Shown: in pieces, positions 1-8,160 of the stretch
How the letters are laid out: each line of letters starts with the position of its first letter
How positions within the stretch are numbered: the first letter of the stretch is position 1
From: Cognatundibacterium aquatile
GTDB lineage: Bacteria; Pseudomonadota; Gammaproteobacteria; Burkholderiales; Burkholderiaceae_D
Length of the DNA stretch: 64,000 nucleotides
Reading direction: 5' to 3'
Assembly: GCF_014699135.1 (NCBI RefSeq)
Contig: NZ_JACOFT010000002.1
Location: forward strand, 1 to 64,000
The notes under the pieces: model-generated
Databases searched by the model: none
Told to the model about the DNA's origin: nothing
What the model saw: only the letters and a program-made list of their open reading frames with translations
Made by a program: the position numbers and the translations under genes

Positions 1-78
1 ATCCCGAACAGGACCGTGAAACGACTCTGCGCCAATGATAGTGCTGCAACCAGTGTGAAAGTAGGTTATCGTCAGGCT
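1..78 (+). rRNA. rrf: 5S ribosomal RNA, 3' part
   Basis: The first ~78 bases match the conserved 3' two thirds of a betaproteobacterial 5S rRNA: ATCCCGAACAGGACCGTGAA at the start, a GATGATAGT-like segment in the middle, and GTGTGAAAGTAGG followed by ATCGTCAGGC at the end. The 5' part lies outside the window, so an rRNA operon transcribed on the plus strand ends here. The exact 3' end (77-79) is estimated from the family. Confidence 0.93.
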
Positions 79-89
79 TGTATTCTGCG

Positions 90-121
90 AACCCCCCGTT
101 ACTAGCGTAACGGGGGGTTTT
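90..121 (+). terminator. rRNA operon intrinsic terminator
   Basis: A strong hairpin, AACCCCCCGTTAC / GTAACGGGGGGTT with a short AGC loop, is followed by a T-rich stretch (TTTTGCTTTTTG). It lies about 12 bases after the 5S end, where an rRNA operon terminator belongs. Confidence 0.93.
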
Positions 122-261
122 GCTTTTTGCGCGCAGGATTATCATGTTTCGGCGCTGGTGGCTTTATTTCTGATCCCGACGCCTCTTCCCATTACCACTC
201 CTTATTCAGCCGTCTTCTGCTCTTCGATCTTACTGACCAGCGGTCAGTACGCCGGGTAAAG

Positions 262-282
262 AAAAAGGAGCCCGCAGGCTCC
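262..282 (-). terminator. intrinsic terminator downstream of the pagL remnant
   Basis: Stem GGAGCC (267-272), loop CGCA, stem GGCTCC (277-282). On the minus strand it is followed by five T (262-266). It sits ~35 bases past the stop of the pagL fragment and was presumably its terminator. It may now serve the histidine kinase operon, which has no closer terminator. Confidence 0.85.
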
Positions 283-315
283 TTTGTTTGCTTTGCTGCC
301 CCGATTCTCTACAAC

Positions 316-492
316 TTAGAAGTGGTAGCCAACTTTAACCGTGGCGACATTTACCCCGGGGTTGGGCTTTTTAATAGCGCCGTTGGAGAAATGCTGAATC
401 TTGAGGCCTGCTTCCCAGCCGTTGTTGAACACGTAGCCTACGCCGATGTGATCTCCGAACTGGAATGCGGTGGAAAAGGCGCGGCCGTTATT
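316..492 (-). pseudogene. pagL: 3' remnant of pagL (lipid A 3-O-deacylase)
   Basis: On the minus strand an open frame of 58 codons ends in TAA at 316-318 and is closed upstream by a stop at 493-495. It has no start codon. The peptide contains GDHIGVGYVFNNGWEAG, then IQHFSNGAIKKPNPG, and ends TVKVGYHF. The H-x-S-N segment is the PagL active-site His/Ser motif and the aromatic end is typical of an outer membrane beta-barrel. Full PagL proteins are about 150-190 residues, so roughly the N-terminal two thirds are missing. The next 14 bases lead into the 3' end of the histidine kinase gene at 507. I infer a deletion or insertion that removed the 5' part. The retained terminator supports a formerly working gene. 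Confidence 0.8.
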
Positions 493-506
493 TTACTGGT
501 TTACGA

Positions 507-2537
507 CTACGCTTTATTGCCAGCAATTCTGGCTAAGACTTCGTAAAGGATAGCGCGGTTGATTGGTTTGGTGAGGTATCCATCAAGGCCGGATTTTAAT
601 GCTTCTTCTTTTTCGTCCAACATCGCCGAAGCTGTTAATGCGTATATCGGTATTTTGTAAGCGGTCTTTTTTTCTTCTTCAAATTTACGTATTTCTTTCG
701 TTGCTTCCATGCCCCCCATGACTGGCATTTGCATGTCCATTAAAATCAGATCAAATTCATTTTCTTTCCAGTAATTAATCGCTTCCAAGCCATTATTTGC
801 CAAAGTAGTGGAGTGTCCTTGCCGTTCAACTAAATTTGTAATCAGCGTTTGATTAACGAGATTGTCCTCAGCAATTAAAACTTTTAACTGACGTTGAACT
901 GAACTTTGATGTTGACGTTGTTTCCGTTCGCCTGACAGGGTTTGTTTCTCAGAAAATTTCAATGGAAAACTGAATGTGAACTTACTTCCTTTTCCTACTT
1001 CACTTTGTATGGAAATGCGCCCACCCATGAGTTGTGCCAGTTTATGGCTGATACTGAGCCCCAGGCCTGTGCCGCCAAAGCGACGTGTGGTAGAGGCATC
1101 TTGCTGAGAAAATGCGTCAAAGATATAGGTTTGTTCTGATGCCGGGATACCAATACCTGAGTCAGTAACTGAAACGAGTAACTGAGGCGCATCTTTTACA
1201 TCGCGACTAACGGCAACATCGAAATGAACGCCTCCCCGATCTGTAAATTTCACTGCATTCGCAAGCAGATTGTGAACGATCTGGCGGATGCGAACTGGAT
1301 CGCCGACGATGACATCGGGTAAATCTTCAGCGAAATGACATTGCATACTGAGGTTTTTCTTATGAGCGCTAATTTCGTGTAACTTGAATATTTCATGCAA
1401 TAAGTCATGCAGTTCAATATCGATGAACTCCAGTTCAATTTTGTCGGCCTCTATTTTGCTGAAATCAAGAATATCGTTGATGATGACCAGCAAATTTTTA
1501 GCGGAACTATGCGCCATATTCAGGAATTCTCGTTGCTCAGCCGTGAGTGGCGTATCCATGCTTAGCTCCAGCATGCCGATCACACCATTCATTGGTGTCC
1601 GTATCTCGTGACTCATATTCGCGAGGAATGCACTCTTTGCCTTGTTGGCTCCTTCCGCAGCTTCTTTCGCTGTTATCAGATCCTGTCGTATCTGTTCGGC
1701 TTCAGCTACCAGTTTTTCTATGCTGCTCAGAATGACGGAAATATTTTCTCCTTCTATAGGTTTATCTTTGACGTCAGGTAGCAGGCTGATCAGAATTTGT
1801 TTGAGTGAAGTGAGGGTGTTTTCGCGTTCATTGAGTTCAGTGCGCAGTTGACTCGCAGTGTTTTGCAAGGCGATCAGTGTTGCTCTGATTTCCAGTGGTG
1901 CATTCTGGATCAGTTTGGCATATTCACTGTCGTGACCGCTCAGTGTTCCCAGTTGTAAAACCTTTGATTTTTGCAGACTTCCCAGCCAGAGTTTAAGGGG
2001 GAACCAAATCAATATCAGACCGAACAGGAAACTCGCTAACGTCAATGCTGACGCTACCTGCATCATTTGCCACATTCGATAAGCAATTTGGGCGTCATCG
2101 TAAACCAGTCGCAATACTCCGTAATCTTCGCCGCCGACTTTGATGACGCGATTATCGTCATACAGATGATCTTCTACCCGACGAATAATCCACGAAGGAA
2201 TATCATTTTTATTGATGTTGCTTCTCTGAGAGCTTTCGATAAGACCTTGCTGCATGGGGATGAATTTTGCTGCAGCAAAATTAGGGCTGAGTACCATGCT
2301 GTCTAGCGTATGTTTGATACTGTCATAATCCCCGATGACGGCGCTGTCGGTAACGGTTCTCGCTGCGACTTCTAGCATGGAACTGGCGGATTCCTGCACC
2401 TCTTCAATTTCCTGCGTAAAACGCGTTTCGTAATATAAGGCAACGCCGGTACACATCAATAACAGCCAGGTGGCGGAGTACAGCAAGTACACTCGCAGTA
2501 CCAGCGATTTCGGTAGAAAAAATCTTGAGAGTCGCAC
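507..2537 (-). CDS. hybrid sensor histidine kinase with receiver domain
   Basis: 676 residues. TM1 at about 15-36 and TM2 at about 159-182 enclose a periplasmic domain of ~120 residues; its segment [20 protein letters not shown] resembles CHASE8-type sensors. A linker with coiled-coil character (~215-300) leads to HisKA with the phospho-acceptor H310 in [10 protein letters not shown]. HATPase_c follows (N-box near 423-428, GIGIP at 461-465, GGTGLGL at 488-494), then a C-terminal receiver with D601 in [11 protein letters not shown] and KP at 657-658. No Hpt domain is present, so a separate phosphotransferase or regulator is expected. The start is GTG at 2537, 23 bases after the PhnD-like gene, so the two look co-transcribed. 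Partnership with that binding protein is inference from position. The ligand is unknown. Confidence 0.93.
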   Translation of the reverse strand: MRLSRFFLPKSLVLRVYLLYSATWLLLMCTGVALYYETRFTQEIEEVQESASSMLEVAARTVTDSAVIGDYDSIKHTLDSMVLSPNFAAAKFIPMQQGLIESSQRSNINKNDIPSWIIRRVEDHLYDDNRVIKVGGEDYGVLRLVYDDAQIAYRMWQMMQVASALTLASFLFGLILIWFPLKLWLGSLQKSKVLQLGTLSGHDSEYAKLIQNAPLEIRATLIALQNTASQLRTELNERENTLTSLKQILISLLPDVKDKPIEGENISVILSSIEKLVAEAEQIRQDLITAKEAAEGANKAKSAFLANMSHEIRTPMNGVIGMLELSMDTPLTAEQREFLNMAHSSAKNLLVIINDILDFSKIEADKIELEFIDIELHDLLHEIFKLHEISAHKKNLSMQCHFAEDLPDVIVGDPVRIRQIVHNLLANAVKFTDRGGVHFDVAVSRDVKDAPQLLVSVTDSGIGIPASEQTYIFDAFSQQDASTTRRFGGTGLGLSISHKLAQLMGGRISIQSEVGKGSKFTFSFPLKFSEKQTLSGERKQRQHQSSVQRQLKVLIAEDNLVNQTLITNLVERQGHSTTLANNGLEAINYWKENEFDLILMDMQMPVMGGMEATKEIRKFEEEKKTAYKIPIYALTASAMLDEKEEALKSGLDGYLTKPINRAILYEVLARIAGNKA

Positions 2538-2560
2538 GTGATGGGCTTTTTAAGAAAGAT

Positions 2561-3430
2561 TCAACGTAAGCTTGCAGGAGCCGATTGATAAAATTTTCTG
2601 TAACTCGCGTATTCACTGCCATCCGATGGGATGAAGTAAGTATCGCCCGTCAGGCCGATTTTTGTGGACGCCTGATGCAATATCTCTTTTCCTTGCGGAT
2701 CATTTTTCATATTGAAGAAAGCGTCTGAGACTGCTTTTAAATCGGCTGGTTTTACTTTATTCGACGCCATCAATGCCAGATCATAATAAGGTTCAGACGA
2801 CCACAGAATGCGGAATTTTTTCTTTTCGCGGGTTGAATAAGCAGCGATTAATTGCGAATTACCGCCGGTCGCCTGCACTTTACCTGCCAGTAACTGTGCG
2901 AGGGCGCCGTTCTGATTGCCGCCAAAAATAACATTCACGTCAATACCTTTGCTGATCAGGTGTGCCATCGGCACTTTGTAAGCGACCAGCGCTTCAGGGC
3001 CAGGAAAAGTGATGTCCTTACCTTTCAGTTGACTGATGTCGGTAATTGGTGAATCTTCAGGGACGACGATTTGGCCGCTGACGGGCGGCACATTTCTGCG
3101 ACCAAACACTTTCCAGCCTAACTTTTCGCGATCAGGGGAAAATAAATGATTGGTAAATGCAAAATCGACTTCTTTGGCCAAAACAAAACTGGTTGTATCA
3201 GCAGATGTTCTGCCTATTTTTAAACTTAGTTTGACGCCGCTTTTCTCTGAGACATAATTAATGATCGGATTCCAGTATGCGGCGGTCAGATTGATGTCGT
3301 ATTGATTGACCGGCGAGAAGCGGTACGCGGTATTTTCAGCGTATCCTTTCAATGGAACGAAGGTACAGACGATCAAGGCGACAGAGAGTAATTGTTGCCA
3401 GTAGTGGCGAAAAACAGTCGGATTCAACAT
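2561..3430 (-). CDS. PhnD-like periplasmic substrate-binding protein
   Basis: 289 residues with a Sec signal peptide (hydrophobic core LLSVALIVCTFVPL, cleavage probably after GYA at ~31). The body has phosphate/phosphonate-binding (PhnD) hallmarks: an early YWNPIINYVSEKSGV segment, a DFAFTNHL region, and VVPEDSPITDISQLKGKDI followed by FPGPEA. No ABC permease or ATPase gene is adjacent; the downstream gene is a membrane histidine kinase. In other bacteria PhnD-family proteins (for example AioX beside the arsenite sensor AioS) act as periplasmic ligand receptors for kinases. I infer such a role here rather than uptake. The ligand cannot be read from sequence. A short AGG lies ~6 bases before ATG 3430. 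Confidence 0.88.
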   Translation of the reverse strand: MLNPTVFRHYWQQLLSVALIVCTFVPLKGYAENTAYRFSPVNQYDINLTAAYWNPIINYVSEKSGVKLSLKIGRTSADTTSFVLAKEVDFAFTNHLFSPDREKLGWKVFGRRNVPPVSGQIVVPEDSPITDISQLKGKDITFPGPEALVAYKVPMAHLISKGIDVNVIFGGNQNGALAQLLAGKVQATGGNSQLIAAYSTREKKKFRILWSSEPYYDLALMASNKVKPADLKAVSDAFFNMKNDPQGKEILHQASTKIGLTGDTYFIPSDGSEYASYRKFYQSAPASLR

Positions 3431-3635
3431 GATTGACCTGATCAGATATGGTTGTCAGTGGAAGATTATAGTCATGTTGAAAAATGACAATGTAAATTCT
3501 CTATTCGTCGGATTGCTTACGAATGAATCGCCGTGAAGGAAATAGAGGATATCTTGCGCTTCAGTTTCATATCCGTGTCAACATGCGGCGGCACTTTTGC
3601 GTTATTACTGGATGCGATCTTTTTGGGAGTCAGAC

Positions 3636-4181
3636 ATGCGAACTAAAATACTGGTAACGACGTTGGTGATTACGGCACTTTCCGGCTGTGCAAATCAACG
3701 CTATACCGAAAACTACCCACAGCAATATCCAAATCAATATCCGCACCAGCATTCCCGACAATATCCGGATCGTCAGCCGAATACATATCCTCAGTATCAG
3801 AATCAATACCAGAACCAGTATCAGAATCAGCAAAATTATGGCGAACTGGCAACAATCGTCGGTATGCGTAATGTTGCTGTTGACGGAAATGTATCGGGTG
3901 CGGGAACCGTGGTTGGTGCGCTGGTTGGTGGTGTGCTTGGACATCAGGTCGGTAAAGGCACTGGCAATGACCTGGCAACGATAGGCGGTGCCATTGCTGG
4001 CGGTATCGTCGGTAACCAGATGGAGCGTGGTTCGGTAGGGCAGAAAATGCGCACCGAACTGACCGTACAATTTCCTAACGGCGAGACACGCACCATGCTG
4101 ATCGATAACCACGCCGGTTACCGTGTCGGCGACCGGATACGGGTGACAACGCAAAACGGTCAGCTCGTCCCGATGCAGTAA
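3636..4181 (+). CDS. glycine-zipper outer membrane lipoprotein
   Basis: 181 residues from ATG 3636, chosen because GGGAG lies just upstream and it gives a proper lipoprotein signal with lipobox ALSGC (Cys18). An earlier in-frame ATG at 3597 would add 13 polar residues before the signal. Residues ~22-68 are a low-complexity Tyr/Gln/Pro/Asn tract built from repeated QYPNQYP and QYQNQ units. Residues ~85-130 form a glycine-zipper 2TM domain (GALVGGVLGHQVGKG, GGAIAGGIVGNQ) like SlyB/17-kDa antigens. The C-terminal ~45 residues resemble the small beta domain of that family. Likely an outer membrane stability or envelope stress lipoprotein. Transcribed alone and ended by the hairpin at 4261. Confidence 0.9.
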   Translation: MRTKILVTTLVITALSGCANQRYTENYPQQYPNQYPHQHSRQYPDRQPNTYPQYQNQYQNQYQNQQNYGELATIVGMRNVAVDGNVSGAGTVVGALVGGVLGHQVGKGTGNDLATIGGAIAGGIVGNQMERGSVGQKMRTELTVQFPNGETRTMLIDNHAGYRVGDRIRVTTQNGQLVPMQ

Positions 4182-4257
4182 GTTATCTATCGTGTCTATC
4201 TTCGGAAAACGAAGGGGCTATCACAGCATGGTCACGTTTTTAAGATAACAAAAGTCA

Positions 4258-4290
4258 ATGTTGAGCGTCGATCAGGCGCTCAATTTTTTA
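4258..4290 (+). terminator. terminator hairpin that is an exact 33-bp copy of the moeA 5' coding region
   Basis: Stem TTGAGCG (4261-4267), 9-base loop, stem CGCTCAA (4277-4283), then six T. This is a plausible intrinsic terminator ~75 bases after the lipoprotein gene. The whole 33-bp block 4258-4290 is identical to 5591-5623, which encodes residues 7-17 of MoeA. Flanking bases on both sides differ between the copies. Confidence 0.8.
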
Positions 4291-4644
4291 CCATCAACAA
4301 TAGAGTCAGATCAAGCCGTGGTGGATGAAATCTGTTTAACCTCGTGCGTCACTTATCTAGTGCGGTAGTTTGTTACATTTCGCTTCTACTGGTAGGGTCC
4401 CGTCCTTGAATCTAAGAGGCTCATCGCATAGCACGTTGTGAGTACTTCGCGTATGAATGAGCCAGCGCGCGTTTTTCGAGCACATTCAACGAGTTCACTT
4501 ATAGATTGCTTTGATGCTCATTGTAAATGTTGCATCTGTGTGATCTATTTATTGTTGCTTTATACTTTCTTACCGCTTATTAAAAAGCATCATATATTTC
4601 TTGAGTTATCATAATTTAATTAATAACAATCTGTGAGGGTTGCA
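4291..4644. other. AT-rich intergenic region upstream of the secreted orphan gene
   Basis: No open frame of note. The last ~130 bases (4500-4632) are strongly AT-rich and probably carry the promoter of the gene at 4645. Candidate -10 boxes such as TATACT and CATATA occur, but none has a convincing -35. An inverted pair GGCTCAT (near 4428) / ATGAGCC (near 4466) is visible. No RNA gene is recognised. Confidence 0.5.
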
Positions 4645-5442
4645 ATGACGTTTGCCAAGTTGAATCAATTCGTCTTCGGTGTTGTGGCATTGTTTGCCAT
4701 TAGTGGTGCTGCCCAAGCGGAACTTTGCCCGGGTGTGCAAAAGATCAGCCTTATGTATGGCGGCAATGAATTGACCCATTGGGAAGGTAGCTCCAGTCAG
4801 ATCCACAAGCTGACGTTGCCCAATGGTTTTGTGCTGGGTGTGAAAACCGAGCAGGGGGCAAGGGAAATTTATGAGCGCGATTTTCAGCGCAGTCTGACGC
4901 AGACAACAGAATTGGTCAAAATCAGTCTGTATGATTATTCTGCCGCCGTACCACGTTATCTGACATCGACCTGGGGCGGCAGCCAATCCCAGCAGGGCTA
5001 TGGCCCCAAGGGCGGTGCTGACCGCGTGGATGAATTGGGAAGCGGCATCGTCCTGAATCTGGAGAAGCCAGCCTGCACTATTACCAAACTGGATCTGGCG
5101 GCCATCCCGACGGAAAAAGAACTGGGGCAAAGCAGTGAATCAATGATTCCGGATGAAAAAACAAAACAATGGATGCAGGTTGCCCAGCAGGACATCGCAA
5201 AAAAACGTTATGTGCTGTCGATGTTTAAAGATAGCCTGCCACCTGAGGTGGGAACCAGGTTAGCACAGTTGCTGAACAAGGACGGTATTGAGCTGGAACT
5301 CATAAAGTCTGGCGATGCGCATGATGCTAAAGCGTATATGGTGGGCTATGCTCAAACCATGCTAAGCGCTATTGAGACTCAATTCGGCAAAGAACATGGT
5401 AGAGATATCGAGCGCCAGTTAAAGTCTGAATTTGGGTTTTGA
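4645..5442 (+). CDS. secreted protein of unknown function
   Basis: 265 residues from ATG 4645, preceded by GTGAGGG at 4633-4639. The N-terminus is a clear Sec signal peptide (FVFGVVALFAISGAAQA, cleavage near residue 25). The mature part begins ELCPGVQKISLMYGG and has one further Cys near residue 148, so a disulfide is possible. The C-terminal ~90 residues look helical, with alternating charged and Leu-rich stretches. I do not recognise the family. It lies between the two copies of the 33-bp direct repeat (4258-4290 and 5591-5623), so repeat recombination could remove it in one step. Cargo acquired or lost as a unit is possible; this is inference. Confidence 0.8.
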   Translation: MTFAKLNQFVFGVVALFAISGAAQAELCPGVQKISLMYGGNELTHWEGSSSQIHKLTLPNGFVLGVKTEQGAREIYERDFQRSLTQTTELVKISLYDYSAAVPRYLTSTWGGSQSQQGYGPKGGADRVDELGSGIVLNLEKPACTITKLDLAAIPTEKELGQSSESMIPDEKTKQWMQVAQQDIAKKRYVLSMFKDSLPPEVGTRLAQLLNKDGIELELIKSGDAHDAKAYMVGYAQTMLSAIETQFGKEHGRDIERQLKSEFGF

Positions 5443-5572
5443 TAAATTACGTGTATTCAATGATTGTTAGCCAAGTTAGCTAGTACTGTGTCATCTAAAG
5501 GTAGCAGTGTGTCATTGCTGCCTTCGGGATACAATGCGGGAATACGTACTTCATCATTCCTGAGCATGTGAT

Positions 5573-6778
5573 ATGACCGAAAAAAAATCTATGTTGAGCG
5601 TCGATCAGGCGCTCAATTTTTTATTGTCAGCGGCACGCCCGCTGGCTGACACCAATCTCATTCCGACGATCGATGCGCATGGCCGCGTGCTGGCACAGAC
5701 ACAGTCTTCACTGCTGCACGTGCCACCGATAGACAACACGCAAATGGACGGCTACGCGGTGCGGGCAGCCGATTGCGCCAGCGGCGAAGCGCGCCTGCGG
5801 GTCGCTCAGCGGATTCCAGCCGGACATATAAGCACGCCATTGGAAGCCGGAACGGCTGCACGTATTTTTACCGGAGCGATGATCCCAGCCGGAGCCGACG
5901 CAGTCGTCATGCAAGAGCAATGCGTGGTTGACGGTGACTATGTCGTCATCCGTCATCAACCGCAAACTGGCGAATGGATACGCCGTCAGGGTGAAGATAT
6001 CGCTGCTGGTGCGACCATATTACAACCCGGAACCCGCTTGCGGGCGCAGGAACTTGGGCTGGCGGCCTCGGTTGGACTGGCGCAATTACCCGTCATCCGC
6101 AAACCACGGGTTGCGGTGTTTTTTACCGGTGACGAACTGGCGATGCCGGGTGAAGCGTTGAAACCGGGTGCAATCTATAACTCCAATCGTTTTACGCTCA
6201 CTGGTCTGCTACAAGACATGGGCTGCGACATCACCGACTACGGCATCGTGCCGGACACACTGGCGGCGACGCGCGAAACCTTGTGTAAAGCGGCACAGGC
6301 ACATGATTTGATTATTACCTCCGGTGGTGTTTCCGTCGGTGAAGAGGATCACATCAAGCCGGCGGTGGAAGCCGAAGGGCGCCTGAACATGTGGCAGATC
6401 GCTGTCAAGCCCGGTAAGCCGCTCGCCTTTGGCGAGGTTGGGCAGGCGTTTTTCCTCGGTCTGCCGGGAAATCCGGTGTCGAGTTATGTGACTTTCCTGT
6501 TATTTGTGCGCCCGTTTCTGTTACGTATGCAAGGTGTTGAGCAGGTCGCGCCGCAATCTTACGTCATGCGTGCCGATTTCAACTGGCCTAAACCCGATCG
6601 CCGTAATGAGTTTTTGCGCGCCCGCATCAATCCGCAAGGCGGGCTGGATTTATTCCCGAATCAGAGTTCAGGCGTGCTGACATCTACCGTCTGGGGCGAT
6701 GGTCTGATTGACGTGGCACCGGGACAGGTCATTCAGGCTGGCGACCAGGTACGTTTTTTACCGTTCGCATCATTTTAG
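5573..6778 (+). CDS. moeA: molybdopterin molybdenumtransferase MoeA (copy 1)
   Basis: 401 residues, the normal MoeA length. MoeA inserts molybdenum into adenylylated molybdopterin in the cytoplasm. Visible signatures: IDNTQMDGYAV (domain I), FTGAMIPAGADAVVMQEQ, IRRQGEDIAAG, FFTGDEL, ITSGGVSVGEEDH (the MoCF/MPT-binding motif) and GLPGNPVSS. It begins the cluster moeA-moaD-moaE. The ribosome-binding site before ATG 5573 is weak; an in-frame ATG at 5591 starts exactly at the repeated block. Codons 7-17 form a terminator-like hairpin with a T6 run, identical to the hairpin after the lipoprotein gene. A second moeA lies at 53127-54425. Confidence 0.96.
   Translation: MTEKKSMLSVDQALNFLLSAARPLADTNLIPTIDAHGRVLAQTQSSLLHVPPIDNTQMDGYAVRAADCASGEARLRVAQRIPAGHISTPLEAGTAARIFTGAMIPAGADAVVMQEQCVVDGDYVVIRHQPQTGEWIRRQGEDIAAGATILQPGTRLRAQELGLAASVGLAQLPVIRKPRVAVFFTGDELAMPGEALKPGAIYNSNRFTLTGLLQDMGCDITDYGIVPDTLAATRETLCKAAQAHDLIITSGGVSVGEEDHIKPAVEAEGRLNMWQIAVKPGKPLAFGEVGQAFFLGLPGNPVSSYVTFLLFVRPFLLRMQGVEQVAPQSYVMRADFNWPKPDRRNEFLRARINPQGGLDLFPNQSSGVLTSTVWGDGLIDVAPGQVIQAGDQVRFLPFASF
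5591..5623 (+). repeat. 33-bp exact repeat, second copy, inside moeA
   Basis: Identical over 33 bases to 4258-4290. Here it is read as codons 7-17 of moeA (MLSVDQALNFL), and it folds as TTGAGCG / CGCTCAA followed by six T. The two copies are direct repeats whose starts are 1333 bases apart, flanking the secreted orphan gene. Confidence 0.95.
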
Positions 6779-6808
6779 ATTTTTCCGCCTTACCGATAAA
6801 ATTGCATC

Positions 6809-7066
6809 ATGAAAATTCAATTACGTTTTTTTGCCAGCGTTCGTGAAAAACTCGGCTTATCTGAAGAAACCGTTACTTTGCCGGATGAAGTCACCACCGT
6901 CGGCGGTGTGCGGGCGTATCTGCAGTCGCGTGGCGGTCTCTGGGCCGACGTGCTGGCCGATGACCGCGCGTTGCGCATGGCGTTTGCACATGTGATGTGC
7001 GATGCGGAAACACCCATCAGCGAAGGCGGTGAAGTGGCATTCTTCCCACCTGTGACCGGAGGTTAA
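6809..7066 (+). CDS. moaD: molybdopterin synthase sulfur carrier subunit MoaD
   Basis: 85 residues with a ubiquitin-like fold, ending in the diagnostic ...FFPPVTGG. The terminal Gly-Gly is adenylylated and thiocarboxylated to donate sulfur to precursor Z. It starts MKIQLRFFASVREKLG, typical of MoaD. It lies 30 bases after moeA and 3 bases before moaE, so the three genes are almost certainly one transcript. Length is standard (80-85). MoaD and MoaE together form the heterotetrameric molybdopterin synthase. Confidence 0.96.
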   Translation: MKIQLRFFASVREKLGLSEETVTLPDEVTTVGGVRAYLQSRGGLWADVLADDRALRMAFAHVMCDAETPISEGGEVAFFPPVTGG

Positions 7067-7069
7067 ATC

Positions 7070-7573
7070 ATGACTGTGCGCGTGCAGACAGCAGATTTTG
7101 ATCTGAGTACCGAAGTCGCCAACCTGCGTAAAAACAATACCGCGATTGGTGCCATCGTCAGTTTTGTCGGCGTTGTGCGTGATCTGAATGATGGTCAGAA
7201 TGTGTCAGCGATGGAGCTGGAACATTATCCCGTGATGACGGAAAAAGCACTCGACGACATCGTTGCACAGGCAAACGCGCGCTGGGCGCTGCTCGATACG
7301 CTGGTCATTCATCGCGTCGGTGCTTTGATGCCTGCCGATCAGATCGTGCTCGTGGTTACTGCATCGAAGCACCGTGGCGAAGCATTTGCGGCCTGCGAAT
7401 TCATCATGGATTATCTGAAAACGCAGGCGCCGTTCTGGAAAAAAGAACAGGCGCCGGAAGGAGCACGCTGGGTTGATGCGCGTGAAGCCGATGATCAGGC
7501 GTTGAACAAATGGGGCATCTCTGCAAACAATGCCGCGACAGATTCTGCCTCACCTGACGGAGCGTCAGCATGA
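7070..7573 (+). CDS. moaE: molybdopterin synthase catalytic subunit MoaE
   Basis: 167 residues, standard MoaE length plus a short variable tail. Key features are FVGVVRDLNDG (residues ~28-38), the LEHYPVMTEKALDDI segment, IHRVG.L (MoaE HRVG motif near 83) and TASKHRGEAFAACEFIMDYLKTQAPFWK, which carries the catalytic lysines near the MoaD tail. It follows moaD by 3 bases. Its last bases overlap the start of crcB as ATGA (7570-7573), indicating translational coupling of the fluoride channel gene to the Moco operon. Confidence 0.96.
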   Translation: MTVRVQTADFDLSTEVANLRKNNTAIGAIVSFVGVVRDLNDGQNVSAMELEHYPVMTEKALDDIVAQANARWALLDTLVIHRVGALMPADQIVLVVTASKHRGEAFAACEFIMDYLKTQAPFWKKEQAPEGARWVDAREADDQALNKWGISANNAATDSASPDGASA

Positions 7574-7953
7574 ACTGGCTGGGCTGGCTGGCGGTTGGCA
7601 GCGGTGCTGCAATAGGAGCGTGGGCACGCTGGGGACTGGGTTTGTGGCTCAATGGCGTAGTGGCCCAATTACCGGTGGGAACGTTGGCAGCAAATCTGGG
7701 CGGCGGTTATATCATCGGGCTGGCTGTGGCTTTCTTTACGGCTTACCCCGATTTGTCTCCGGCGTGGCGATTATTTCTGGTGACCGGATTTCTCGGTGGA
7801 CTGACCACTTTCTCCACGTTTTCAGCAGAATCCATGACCTTGCTGCAGCGGGGCGAGTTTGGCTGGGCGCTGGCACATATCAGCGTGCATTTGCTGGGCT
7901 CTATTCTGTGCTGTTTTGCCGGCTTTGCCAGCTACCGCGCTATCGCTGGTTGA
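7570..7953 (+). CDS. crcB: fluoride channel CrcB/Fluc
   Basis: 127 residues, four hydrophobic segments. Fluc signatures are all present: GAAIGAWARWGLG near the N-terminus, GTLAANLGGGYIIG (normally NxxG), and GFLGGLTTFSTFS, the conserved pore/Na+ site segment. The protein works as an antiparallel dimer exporting fluoride passively. The gene overlaps moaE by 4 bases. No fluoride riboswitch is seen upstream, as expected for a gene inside an operon. It is followed by palindromic repeat copy A. Confidence 0.95.
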   Translation: MNWLGWLAVGSGAAIGAWARWGLGLWLNGVVAQLPVGTLAANLGGGYIIGLAVAFFTAYPDLSPAWRLFLVTGFLGGLTTFSTFSAESMTLLQRGEFGWALAHISVHLLGSILCCFAGFASYRAIAG

Positions 7954-7965
7954 ATTACTGAAAAA

Positions 7966-8043
7966 GGGGGAGTATGTGCTGTTTTTGCCTTATTCTCAGC
8001 GAAAACAAAGGGCTTTAAAATATACTCGGGGGAGTATATTTAG
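7966..8043 (+). repeat. palindromic dispersed repeat, copy A
   Basis: Starts with GGGGGAGTAT, carries the shared segment TTATTCTCAGCG and GGGCTTTAAAATATACTC, and ends in a hairpin AAATATACTC (8018-8027) / GAGTATATTT (8032-8041). The same arrangement recurs at 27611-27689 (same orientation) and 57796-57882 (opposite), with a diverged version at 42524-42612. It lies between crcB and pip. Confidence 0.85.
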
Positions 8044-8160
8044 CTCTGAAAAGGCTGTTTTTTCTTGTTTTTGGCTTGCTGCAACTATTGCGCCGTGCCG
8101 GGTGTCCCCCTGCACATACTTTCCCTTCCGTAAACCACATCATCTGACTGAACTGACATC

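Noticed and set aside
127-546. Plus-strand frame of 139 codons after the rRNA terminator
   Set aside because: It is antisense to the pagL remnant and the end of the kinase gene; no ribosome-binding site or family resemblance.
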